NCBI RefSeq assembly: GCF_933775445.1
Contig: NW_026089494.1
Location: 62,001 to 126,000, forward strand
Length of the DNA: 64,000 nucleotides
Direction: 5' to 3'
Origin: Argentina anserina
Lineage: Eukaryota; Streptophyta; Magnoliopsida; Rosales; Rosaceae
Part shown: positions 1 to 14,200 of the stretch, in pieces
How the letters are laid out: every line of letters begins with the position of its first letter
How positions within the stretch are numbered: the first letter of the stretch is position 1
Notes under the pieces: generated by a model
What the model saw: only the letters and a program-made list of their open reading frames with translations
What the model was told of the DNA's origin: nothing
The model's database searches: none
Position numbers and translations under genes: made by a program

Positions 1-3000
1 CAATAGAAACTCGCATCAGAAAGGCTTACAGAAAGATACTCAAACGAGAATTGAAAAGATACTCAAATTGCAAAAGTAAACATACTCAAACGATAGAAAG
101 ATACTCAGTTTGAAAGAAACACACGCCCACATTGAAAACACTCTCAAATTCAAGAAAAACTCGCATCAGAAAGCCGTTCAGAAACATACTCAAACGGGAA
201 TTGAAAAGATACTCAAAGTGCAATAGTAAACATACTCAAACGATAGAAAGATACTCAGTTTGAAAGAAACACACGCCCACACTGGAAACACTCTCAAATT
301 CAAGAAAAACTCGCATCGAAAGCCGTTCAGAAAGATACTCAAACGAGAATTGAAAAGATACTCAAATTGCAATAGTAAACATATTCAAACGATAGAAAGA
401 TACTCAGTTTGAAAGAAACACACGCCCACACTGGAAACACTCTCAAATTCAAGAAAAACTCGCATCGAAAGCCGTTCAGAAAGATACTAAAACGAGAATT
501 GAAAAGATACTCAAATTGCAATAGTAAACATATTCAAACGATAGAAAGATACTCAGTTTGAAAGAAACACACGCCCACACTGGAAACACTCTCAAATTCA
601 ATAGAAACTCGCATCAGAAAGGCTTACAGAAAGATACTCAAACGAGAATTGAAAAGATACTCAAATTGCAAAAGTAAACATACTCAAACGATAGAAAGAT
701 ACTCAGTTTGAAAGAAACACACGCCCACACTGGAAACACTCTCAAATTCAAGAAAAACTCGCATCGAAAGCCGTTCAAAAAGATACTCAAACGAGAATTG
801 AAAAGATACTCAAATTGCAATAGTAAACATATTCAAACGATAGAAAGATACTCAGTTTGAAAGAAACACACGCCCACACTGGAAACACTCTCAAATTCAA
901 TAGAAACTCGCATCAGAAAGCCGTTCAGAAACATACTCAAACGGGAATTGAAAAGATACTCAAAGTGCAATAGTAAACATACTCAAACGATAGAAAGATA
1001 CTCAGTTTGAAAGAAACACACGGCCACACTGGAAACACTCTCACATTCAATAAAAACTCGCATCAGAAAGGCTTACAGAAAGATACTCAAACGAGAATTG
1101 AAAAGATACTCAAAGTGCAATAGTAAACATACTCAAACGATAGAAAGATACTCAGTTTGAAAGAAACACACGCCCACACAGGAAACACTCTCAAATTCAA
1201 GAAAAACTCGCATCGAAAGCCGTTCAGAAAGATACTCAAACGAGAATTGAAAAGATACTCAAATTGCAATAGTAAACATACTCAAACGATAGAAAGATAC
1301 TCAGTTTGAAAGAAACACACGCCCACACTGGAAACACTCTCAAATTCAAGAAAAACTCGCATCGAAAGCCGTTCAGAAAGATACTCAAACGAGAATTGAA
1401 AAGATACTCAAATTGCAATAGTAAACATACTCAAACGATAGAAAGATACTCAGTTTGAAAGAAACACACGCCCACACTGGAAACACTCTCAAATTCAATA
1501 GAAACTCGCATCAGAAAGGCTTACAGAAAGATACTCAAACGAGAATTGAAAAGATACTCAAATTGCAAAAGTAAACATACTCAAACGATAGAAAGATACT
1601 CAGTTTGAAAGAAACACACGCCCACATTGAAAACACTCTCAAATTCAAGAAAAACTCGCATCAGAAAGCCGTTCAGAAACATACTCAAACGGGAATTGAA
1701 AAGATACTCAAAGTGCAATAGTAAACATACTCAAACGATAGAAAGATACTCAGTTTGAAAGAAACACACGCCCACACTGGAAACACTCTCAAATTCAATA
1801 GAAACTCGCATCAGAAAGGCTTACAGAAAGATACTCAAACGAGAATTGAAAAGATACTCAAATTGCAATAGTAAACATACTCAAACGATAGAAAGATACT
1901 AAGTTTGAAAGAAACACACGCCCACATTGAAAACACTCTCAAATTCAAGAAAAACTCGCATCAGAAAGCCGTTCAGAAACATACTCAAACGGGAATTGAA
2001 AAGATACTCAAAGTGCAATAGTAAACATACTCAAACGATAGAAAGATACTCAGTTTGAAAGAAACACACGCCCACACTGGAAACACTCTCAAATTCAATA
2101 GAAACTCGCATCAGAAAGGCTTACAGAAAGATACTCAAACGAGAATTGAAAAGATACTCAAATTGCAATAGTAAACATACTCAAACGATAGAAAGATACT
2201 CAGTTTGAAAGAAACACACGCCCACATTGAAAACACTCTCAAATTCAAGATAAACTCGCATCAGAAAGCCGTTCAGAAACATACTCAAACGGGAATTGAA
2301 AAGATACTCAAAGTGCAATAGTAAACATACTCAAACGATAGAAAGATACTCAGTTTGAAAGAAACACACGCCCACACTGGAAACACTCTCAAATTCAAGA
2401 AAAACTCGCATCGAAAGCCGTTCAGAAAGATACTCAAACGAGAATTGAAAAGATACTCAAATTGCAATAGTAAACATATTCAAACGATAGAAAGATACTC
2501 AGTTTGAAAGAAACACACGCCCACACTGGAAACACTCTCAAATTCAAGAAAAACTCGCATCGAAAGCCGTTCAGAAAGATACTCAAACGAGAATTGAAAA
2601 GATACTCAAATTGCAATAGTAAACATATTCAAACGATAGAAAGATACTCAGTTTGAAAGAAACACACGCCCACACTGGAAACACTCTCAAATTCAATAGA
2701 AACTCGCATCAGAAAGGCTTACAGAAAGATACTCAAACGAGAATTGAAAAGATACTCAAATTGCAAAAGTAAACATACTCAAACGATAGAAAGATACTCA
2801 GTTTGAAAGAAACACACGCCCACATTGAAAACACTCTCAAATTCAAGAAAAACTCGCATCAGAAAGCCGTTCAGAAACATACTCAAACGGGAATTGAAAA
2901 GATACTCAAAGTGCAATAGTAAACATACTCAAACGATAGAAAGATACTCAGTTTGAAAGAAACACACGCCCACACTGGAAACACTCTCAAATTCAAGAAA

Positions 3001-4249
3001 AACTCGCATCGAAAGCCGTTCAGAAAGATACTCAAACGAGAATTGAAAAGATACTCAAATTGCAATAGTAAACATATTCAAACGATAGAAAGATACTCAG
3101 TTTGAAAGAAACACACGCCCACACTGGAAACACTCTCAAATTCAAGAAAAACTCGCATCGAAAGCCGTTCAGAAAGATACTCAAACGAGAATTGAAAAGA
3201 TACTCAAATTGCAATAGTAAACATATTCAAACGATAGAAAGATACTCAGTTTGAAAGAAACACACGCCCACACTGGAAACACTCTCAAATTCAATAGAAA
3301 CTCGCATCAGAAAGGCTTACAGAAAGATACTCAAACGAGAATTGAAAAGATACTCAAATTGCAAAAGTAAACATACTCAAACGATAGAAAGATACTCAGT
3401 TTGAAAGAAACACACGCCCACATTGAAAACACTCTCAAATTCAAGAAAAACTCGCATCAGAAAGCCGTTCAGAAACATACTCAAATGGGAATTGAAAAGA
3501 TACTCAAAGTGCAATAGTAAACATACTCAAACGATAGAAAGATACTCAGTTTGAAAGAAACACACGCCCACACTGGAAACACTCTCAAATTGAATAGAAA
3601 CTCGCATCAGAAAGGCTTACAGAAAGATACTCAAACGAGAATTGAAAAGATACTCAAATTGCAATAGTAAACATACTCAAACGATAGAAAGATACTCAGT
3701 TTGAAAGAAACACACGCCCACATTGAAAACACTCTCAAATTCAAGAAAAACTCGCATCAGAAAGCCGTTCAGAAACATACTCAAACGGGAATTGAAAAGA
3801 TACTCAAAGTGCAATAGTAAACATACTCAAACGATAGAAAGATACTCAGTTTGAAAGAAACACACGCCCACACTGGAAACACTCTCAAATTCAATAGAAA
3901 CTCGCATCAGAAAGGCTTACAGAAAGATACTCAAACGAGAATTGAAAAGATACTCAAATTGCAAAAGTAAACATACTCAAACGATAGAAAGATACTCAGT
4001 TTGAAAGAAACACACGCCCACACTGGAAACACTCTCAAATTCAAGAAAAACTCGCATCAGAAAGCCGTTCAGAAACATACTCAAACGGGAATTGAAAAGA
4101 TACTCAAATTGCAATAGTAAACATACTCAAACGATAGAAAGATACTCAGTTTGAAAGAAACACACGCCCACACTGGAAACACTCTCAAATTCAATAGAAA
4201 CTCGCATCAGAAAGGCTTACAGAAAGATACTCAAACGAGAATTGAAAAG

Positions 4250-7200
4250 ATACTCAAAGTGCAATAGTAAACATACTCAAACGATAGAAAGATACTAAGT
4301 TTGAAAGAAACACACGCCCACACTGGAAACACTCTCACATTCAATAAAAACTCGCATCAGAAAGGCTTACAGAAAGATACTCAAACGAGAATTGAAAAGA
4401 TACTCAAAGTGCAATAGTAAACATACTCAAACGATAGAAAGATACTCAGTTTGAAAGAAACACACGCCCACACAGGAAACACTCTCAAATTCAAGAAAAA
4501 CTCGCATCGAAAGCCGTTCAGAAAGATACTCAAACGAGAATTGAAAAGATACTCAAATTGCAATAGTAAACATACTCAAACGATAGAAAGATACTCAGTT
4601 TGAAAGAAACACACGCCCACACTGGAAACACTCTCAAATTCAATAGAAACTCGCATCAGAAAGCCGTTCAGAAACAAACTCAAACGGGAATTGAAAAGAT
4701 ACTCAAAGTGCAATAGTAAACATACTCAAACGATAGAAAGATACTCAGTTTGAAAGAAACACACGCCCACATTGGAAACACTCTCAAATTCAAGAAAAAC
4801 TCGCATCGAAAGCCGTTCAGAAAGATACTCAAACGAGAATTGAAAAGATACTCAAATTGCAATAGTAAACATATTCAAACGATAGAAAGATACTCAGTTT
4901 GAAAGAAACACACGCCCACACTGGAAACACTCTCAAATTCAATAGAAACTCGCATCAGAAAGGCTTACAGAAAGATACTCAAACGAGAATTGAAAAGATA
5001 CTCAAATTGCAAAAGTAAACATACTCAAACGATAGAAAGATACTCAGTTTGAAAGAAACACACGCCCACATTGAAAACACTCTCAAATTCAAGAAAAACT
5101 CGCATCAGAAAGCCGTTCAGAAACATACTCAAACGGGAATTGAAAAGATACTCAAAGTGCAATAGTAAACATACTCAAACGATAGAAAGATACTCAGTTT
5201 GAAAGAAACACACGCCCACACTGGAAACACTCTCAAATTCAAGAAAAACTCGCATCGAAAGCCGTTCAGAAAGATACTCAAACGAGAATTGAAAAGATAC
5301 TCAAATTGCAATAGTAAACATATTCAAACGATAGAAAGATACTCAGTTTGAAAGAAACACACGCCCACACTGGAAACACTCTCAAATTCAAGAAAAACTC
5401 GCATCGAAAGCCGTTCAGAAAGATACTCAAACGAGAATTGAAAAGATACTCAAATTGCAATAGTAAACATATTCAAACGATAGAAAGATACTCAGTTTGA
5501 AAGAAACACACGCCCACACTGGAAACACTCTCAAATTCAATAGAAACTCGCATCAGAAAGGCTTACAGAAAGATACTCAAACGAGAATTGAAAAGATACT
5601 CAAATTGCAAAAGTAAACATACTCAAACGATAGAAAGATACTCAGTTTGAAAGAAACACACGCCCACATTGAAAACACTCTCAAATTCAAGAAAAACTCG
5701 CATCAGAAAGCCGTTCAGAAACATACTCAAACGGGAATTGAAAAGATACTCAAAGTGCAATAGTAAACATACTCAAACGATAGAAAGATACTCAGTTTGA
5801 AAGAAACACACGCCCACACTGGAAACACTCTCAAATTCAATAGAAACTCGCATCAGAAAGGCTTACAGAAAGATACTCAAACGAGAATTGAAAAGATACT
5901 CAAATTGCAATAGTAAACATACTCAAACGATAGAAAGATACTCAGTTTGAAAGAAACACACGCCCACATTGAAAACACTCTCAAATTCAAGAAAAACTCG
6001 CATCAGAAAGCCGTTCAGAAACATACTCAAACGGGAATTGAAAAGATACTCAAAGTGCAATAGTAAACATACTCAAACGATAGAAAGATACTCAGTTTGA
6101 AAGAAACACACGCCCACACTGGAAACACTCTCAAATTCAATAGAAACTCGCATCAGAAAGGCTTACAGAAAGATACTCAAACGAGAATTGAAAAGATACT
6201 CAAATTGCAAAAGTAAACATACTCAAACGATAGAAAGATACTCAGTTTGAAAGAAACACACGCCCACACTGGAAACACTCTCAAATTCAATAGAAACTCG
6301 CATCAGAAAGGCTTACAGAAAGATACTCAAACGAGAATTGAAAAGATACTCAAATTGCAAAAGTAAACATACTCAAACGATAGAAAGATACTCAGTTTGA
6401 AAGAAACACACGCCCACACTGGAAACACTCTCAAATTCAATAGAAACTCGCATCAGAAAGGCTTACAGAAAGATACTCAAACGAGAATTGAAAAGATACT
6501 CAAATTGCAATAGTAAACATACTCAAACGATAGAAAGATACTCAGTTTGAAAGAAACACACGCCCACATTGAAAACACTCTCAAATTCAAGATAAACTCG
6601 CATCAGAAAGCCGTTCAGAAACATACTCAAACGGGAATTGAAAAGATACTCAAAGTGCAATAGTAAACATACTCAAACGATAGAAAGATACTCAGTTTGA
6701 AAGAAACACACGCCCACACTGGAAACACTCTCAAATTCAAGAAAAACTCGCATCGAAAGCCGTTCAGAAAGATACTCAAACGAGAATTGAAAAGATACTC
6801 AAATTGCAATAGTAAACATATTCAAACGATAGAAAGATACTCAGTTTGAAAGAAACACACGCCCACACTGGAAACACTCTCAAATTCAATAGAAACTCGC
6901 ATCAGAAAGGCTTACAGAAAGATACTTAAACGAGAATTGAAAAGATACTCAAATTGCAATAGTAAACATACTCAAACGATAGAAAGATACTCAGTTTGAA
7001 AGAAACACACGCCCACATTGAAAACACTCTCAAATTCAAGAAAAACTCGCATCAGAAAGCCGTTCAGAAACATACTCAAACGGGAATTGAAAAGATACTC
7101 AAAGTGCAATAGTAAACATACTCAAACGATAGAAAGATACTCAGTTTGAAAGAAACACACGCCCACACTGGAAACACTCTCAAATTCAATAGAAACTCGC

Positions 7201-8140
7201 ATCAGAAAGGCTTACAGAAAGATACTCAAACGAGAATTGAAAAGATACTCAAATTGCAAAAGTAAACATACTCAAACAATAGAAAGATACTCAGTTTGAA
7301 AGAAACACACGCCCACACTGGAAACACTCTCAAATTCAATAGAAACTCGCATCACAAAGGCTTACAGAAAGATACTCAAACGAGAATTGAAAAGATACTC
7401 AAATTGCAATAGTAAACATACTCAAACGATAGAAAGATACTCAGTTTGAAACAAACACACGCCCACACTGGAAACACTCTCAAATTCAAGAAAAACTCGC
7501 ATCGAAAGCCGTTCAGAAAGATACTCAAACGAGAATTGAAAAGATACTCAAATTGCAATAGTAAACATACTCAAAAGATAGAAAGATACTCAGTTTGAAA
7601 GAAACACACGCCCAGACTGGAAACACTCTCAAATTCAAGAGAAACTCGCATCAGAAAGCCGTTCAGAAACATACTCAAACGGGAATTGAAAAGATACTCA
7701 AAGTGCAATAGTAAACATACTCAAACGATAGAAAGATACTCAGTTTGAAAGAAACACACGCCCACACTGGAAACACTCTCAAATTCAATAGAAACTCGCA
7801 TCAGAAAGGCTTACAGAAAGATACTCAAACGAGAATTGAAAAGATACTCAAATTGCAAAAGTAAACATACTCAAACGATAGAAAGATACTCAGTTTGAAA
7901 GAAACACACGCCCACACTGGAAACACTCTCAAATTCAAGAAAAACTCGCATCAGAAAGCCGTTCAGAAACATACTCAAACGGGAATTGAAAAGATACTCA
8001 AAGTGCAATAGTAAACATACTCAAACGATAGAAAGATACTCAGTTTGAAAGAAACACACGCCCACACTGGAAACACTCTCAAATTCAATAGAAACTCGCA
8101 TCAGAAAGGCTTACAGAAAGATACTCAAACGAGAATTGAA
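4250..8140 (+). repeat. Higher-order block, ~3.89 kb (26 monomers), first copy
   Basis: Diagnostic monomers at about 4381, 4680, 5129, 5278, 6627 and 7376 recur with offset 3893-3894 at 8275, 8574, 9023, 9172, 10520 and 11269. They recur with offset 12428 at 16809, 17108, 17557, 17706, 19055 and 19804. A rare marker, GAAACAAACACACG in place of GAAAGAAACACACG, appears once per copy near 7450, 11343 and 19877. Boundaries are approximate because they sit inside near-identical monomers. Confidence 0.75.
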
Positions 8141-8274
8141 AAGATACTCAAAGTGCAATAGTAAACATACTCAAACGATAGAAAGATACTAAGTTTGAAA
8201 GAAACACACGCCCACACTGGAAACACTCTCACATTCAATAAAAACTCGCATCAGAAAGGCTTACAGAAAGATAC

Positions 8275-11200
8275 TCAAACGAGAATTGAAAAGATACTCA
8301 AAGTGCAATAGTAAACATACTCAAACGATAGAAAGATACTCAGTTTGAAAGAAACACACGCCCACACAGGAAACACTCTCAAATTCAAGAAAAACTCGCA
8401 TCGAAAGCCGTTCAGAAAGATACTCAAACGAGAATTGAAAAGATACTCAAATTGCAATAGTAAACATACTCAAACGATAGAAAGATACTCAGTTTGAAAG
8501 AAACACACGCCCACACTGGAAACACTCTCAAATTCAATAGAAACTCGCATCAGAAAGCCGTTCAGAAACATACTCAAACGGGAATTGAAAAGATACTCAA
8601 AGTGCAATAGTAAACATACTCAAACGATAGAAAGATACTCAGTTTGAAAGAAACACACGCCCACACTGGAAACACTCTCAAATTCAAGAAAAACTCGCAT
8701 CGAAAGCCGTTCAGAAAGATACTCAAACGAGAATTGAAAAGATACTCAAATTGCAATAGTAAACATATTCAAACGATAGAAAGATACTCAGTTTGAAAGA
8801 AACACACGCCCACACTGGAAACACTCTCAAATTCAATAGAAACTCGCATCAGAAAGGCTTACAGAAAGATACTCAAACGAGAATTGAAAAGATACTCAAA
8901 TTGCAAAAGTAAACATACTCAAACGATAGAAAGATACTCAGTTTGAAAGAAACACACGCCCACATTGAAAACACTCTCAAATTCAAGAAAAACTCGCATC
9001 AGAAAGCCGTTCAGAAACATACTCAAACGGGAATTGAAAAGATACTCAAAGTGCAATAGTAAACATACTCAAACGATAGAAAGATACTCAGTTTGAAAGA
9101 AACACACGCCCACACTGGAAACACTCTCAAATTCAAGAAAAACTCGCATCGAAAGCCGTTCAGAAAGATACTCAAACGAGAATTGAAAAGATACTCAAAT
9201 TGCAATAGTAAACATATTCAAACGATAGAAAGATACTCAGTTTGAAAGAAACACACGCCCACACTGGAAACACTCTCAAATTCAAGAAAAACTCGCATCG
9301 AAAGCCGTTCAGAAAGATACTCAAACGAGAATTGAAAAGATACTCAAATTGCAATAGTAAACATATTCAAACGATAGAAAGATACTCAGTTTGAAAGAAA
9401 CACACGCCCACACTGGAAACACTCTCAAATTCAATAGAAACTCGCATCAGAAAGGCTTACAGAAAGATACTCAAACGAGAATTGAAAAGATACTCAAATT
9501 GCAAAAGTAAACATACTCAAACGATAGAAAGATACTCAGTTTGAAAGAAACACACGCCCACATTGAAAACACTCTCAAATTCAAGAAAAACTCGCATCAG
9601 AAAGCCGTTCAGAAACATACTCAAACGGGAATTGAAAAGATACTCAAAGTGCAATAGTAAACATACTCAAACGATAGAAAGATACTCAGTTTGAAAGAAA
9701 CACACGCCCACACTGGAAACACTCTCAAATTCAATAGAAACTCGCATCAGAAAGGCTTACAGAAAGATACTCAAACGAGAATTGAAAAGATACTCAAATT
9801 GCAATAGTAAACATACTCAAACGATAGAAAGATACTCAGTTTGAAAGAAACACACGCCCACATTGAAAACACTCTCAAATTCAAGAAAAACTCGCATCAG
9901 AAAGCCGTTCAGAAACATACTCAAACGGGAATTGAAAAGATACTCAAAGTGCAATAGTAAACATACTCAAACGATAGAAAGATACTCAGTTTGAAAGAAA
10001 CACACGCCCACACTGGAAACACTCTCAAATTCAATAGAAACTCGCATCAGAAAGGCTTACAGAAAGATACTCAAACGAGAATTGAAAAGATACTCAAATT
10101 GCAAAAGTAAACATACTCAAACGATAGAAATATACTAAGTTTGAAAGAAACACACGCCCACACTGGAAACACTCTCACATTCAATAAAAACTCGCATCAG
10201 AAAGGCTTACAGAAAGATACTCAAACGAGAATTGAAAAGATACTCAAAGTGCAATAGTAAACATACTCAAACGATAGAAAGATACTCAGTTTGAAAGAAA
10301 CACACGCCCACACAGGAAACACTCTCAAATTCAAGAAAAACTCGCATCGAAAGCCGTTCAGAAAGATACTCAAACGAGAATTGAAAAGATACTCAAATTG
10401 CAATAGTAAACATACTCAAACGATAGAAAGATACTCAGTTTGAAAGAAACACACGCCCACACTGGAAACACTCTCAAATTCAATAGAAACTCGCATCAGA
10501 AAGCCGTTCAGAAACATACTCAAACGGGAATTGAAAAGATACTCAAAGTGCAATAGTAAACATACTCAAACGATAGAAAGATACTCAGTTTGAAAGAAAC
10601 ACACGCCCACACTGGAAACACTCTCAAATTCAAGAAAAACTCGCATCGAAAGCCGTTCAGAAAGATACTCAAACGAGAATTGAAAAGATACTCAAATTGC
10701 AATAGTAAACATATTCAAACGATAGAAAGATACTCAGTTTGAAAGAAACACACGCCCACACTGGAAACACTCTCAAATTCAATAGAAACTCGCATCAGAA
10801 AGGCTTACAGAAAGATACTTAAACGAGAATTGAAAAGATACTCAAATTGCAATAGTAAACATACTCAAACGATAGAAAGATACTCAGTTTGAAAGAAACA
10901 CACGCCCACATTGAAAACACTCTCAAATTCAAGAAAAACTCGCATCAGAAAGCCGTTCAGAAACATACTCAAACGGGAATTGAAAAGATACTCAAAGTGC
11001 AATAGTAAACATACTCAAACGATAGAAAGATACTCAGTTTGAAAGAAACACACGCCCACACTGGAAACACTCTCAAATTCAATAGAAACTCGCATCAGAA
11101 AGGCTTACAGAAAGATACTCAAACGAGAATTGAAAAGATACTCAAATTGCAAAAGTAAACATACTCAAACGATAGAAAGATACTCAGTTTGAAAGAAACA

Positions 11201-14200
11201 CACGCCCACACTGGAAACACTCTCAAATTCAATAGAAACTCGCATCACAAAGGCTTACAGAAAGATACTCAAACGAGAATTGAAAAGATACTCAAATTGC
11301 AATAGTAAACATACTCAAACGATAGAAAGATACTCAGTTTGAAACAAACACACGCCCACACTGGAAACACTCTCAAATTCAAGAAAAACTCGCATCGAAA
11401 GCCGTTCAGAAAGATACTCAAACGAGAATTGAAAAGATACTCAAATTGCAATAGTAAACATACTCAAAAGATAGAAAGATACTCAGTTTGAAAGAAACAC
11501 ACGCCCAGACTGGAAACACTCTCAAATTCAAGAGAAACTCGCATCAGAAAGCCGTTCAGAAACATACTCAAACGGGAATTGAAAAGATACTCAAAGTGCA
11601 ATAGTAAACATACTCAAACGATAGAAAGATACTCAGTTTGAAAGAAACACACGCCCACACTGGAAACACTCTCAAATTCAATAGAAACTCGCATCACAAA
11701 GGCTTACAGAAAGATACTCAAACGAGAATTGAAAAGATACTCAAATTGCAATAGTAAACATACTCAAATGATAGAAAGATACTCAGTTTGAAAGAAACAC
11801 ACGCCCACACTGGAAACACTCTCAAATTCAAGAAAAACTCGCATCGAAAGCCGTTCAGAAAGATACTCAAACGAGAATTGAAAAGATACTCAAATTGCAA
11901 TAGTAAACATACTCAAACGATAGAAAGATACTCAGTTTGAAAGAAACACACGCCCAGACTGGAAACACTCTCAAATTCAAGAGAAACTCGCATCAGAAAG
12001 CCGTTCAGAAACATACTCAAACGGGAATTGAAAAGATACTCAAAGTGCAATAGTAAACATACTCAAACGATAGAAAGATACTCAGTTTGAAAGAAACACA
12101 CGGCCACACTGGAAACACTCTCACATTCAATAAAAACTCGCATCAGAAAGGCTTACAGAAAGATACTCAAACGAGAATTGAAAAGATACTCAAAGTGCAA
12201 TAGTAAACATACTCAAACGATAGAAAGATACTCAGTTTGAAAGAAACACACGCCCACACAGGAAACACTCTCAAATTCAAGAAAAACTCGCATCGAAAGC
12301 CGTTCAGAAAGATACTCAAACGAGAATTGAAAAGATACTCAAATTGCAATAGTAAACATACTCAAACGATAGAAAGATACTCAGTTTGAAAGAAACACAC
12401 GCCCACACTGGAAACACTCTCAAATTCAAGAAAAACTCGCATCGAAAGCCGTTCAGAAAGATACTCAAACGAGAATTGAAAAGATACTCAAATTGCAATA
12501 GTAAACATATTCAAACGATAGAAAGATACTCAGTTTGAAAGAAACACACGCCCACACTGGAAACACTCTCAAATTCAATAGAAACTCGCATCAGAAAGGC
12601 TTACAGAAAGATACTCAAACGAGAATTGAAAAGATACTCAAATTGCAAAAGTAAACATACTCAAACGATAGAAAGATACTCAGTTTGAAAGAAACACACG
12701 CCCACATTGAAAACACTCTCAAATTCAAGATAAACTCGCATCAGAAAGCCGTTCAGAAACATACTCAAACGGGAATTGAAAAGATACTCAAAGTGCAATA
12801 GTAAACATACTCAAACGATAGAAAGATACTCAGTTTGAAAGAAACACACGCCCACACTGGAAACACTCTCAAATTCAAGAAAAACTCGCATCGAAAGCCG
12901 TTCAGAAAGATACTCAAACGAGAATTGAAAAGATACTCAAATTGCAATAGTAAACATATTCAAACGATAGAAAGATACTCAGTTTGAAAGAAACACACGC
13001 CCACACTGGAAACACTCTCAAATTCAAGAAAAACTCGCATCGAAAGCCGTTCAGAAAGATACTCAAACGAGAATTGAAAAGATACTCAAATTGCAATAGT
13101 AAACATATTCAAACGATAGAAAGATACTCAGTTTGAAAGAAACACACGCCCACACTGGAAACACTCTCAAATTCAATAGAAACTCGCATCAGAAAGGCTT
13201 ACAGAAAGATACTCAAACGAGAATTGAAAAGATACTCAAATTGCAAAAGTAAACATACTCAAACGATAGAAAGATACTCAGTTTGAAAGAAACACACGCC
13301 CACATTGAAAACACTCTCAAATTCAAGAAAAACTCGCATCAGAAAGCCGTTCAGAAACATACTCAAACGGGAATTGAAAAGATACTCAAAGTGCAATAGT
13401 AAACATACTCAAACGATAGAAAGATACTCAGTTTGAAAGAAACACACGCCCACACTGGAAACACTCTCAAATTCAAGAAAAACTCGCATCGAAAGCCGTT
13501 CAGAAAGATACTCAAACGAGAATTGAAAAGATACTCAAATTGCAATAGTAAACATATTCAAACGATAGAAAGATACTCAGTTTGAAAGAAACACACGCCC
13601 ACACTGGAAACACTCTCAAATTCAAGAAAAACTCGCATCGAAAGCCGTTCAGAAAGATACTCAAACGAGAATTGAAAAGATACTCAAATTGCAATAGTAA
13701 ACATATTCAAACGATAGAAAGATACTCAGTTTGAAAGAAACACACGCCCACACTGGAAACACTCTCAAATTCAGTAGAAACTCGCATCAGAAAGGCTTAC
13801 AGAAAGATACTCAAACGAGAATTGAAAAGATACTCAAATTGCAAAAGTAAACATACTCAAACGATAGAAAGATACTCAGTTTGAAAGAAACACACGCCCA
13901 CATTGAAAACACTCTAAAATTCAAGAAAAACTCGCATCAGAAAGCCGTTCAGAAACATACTCAAACGGGAATTGAAAAGATACTCAAAGTGCAATAGTAA
14001 ACATACTCAAACGATAGAAAGATACTCAGTTTGAAAGAAACACACGCCCACACTGGAAACACTCTCAAATTCAATAGAAACTCGCATCAGAAAGGCTTAC
14101 AGAAAGATACTCAAACGAGAATTGAAAAGATACTCAAATTGCAATAGTAAACATACTCAAACGATAGAAAGATACTCAGTTTGAAAGAAACACACGCCCA

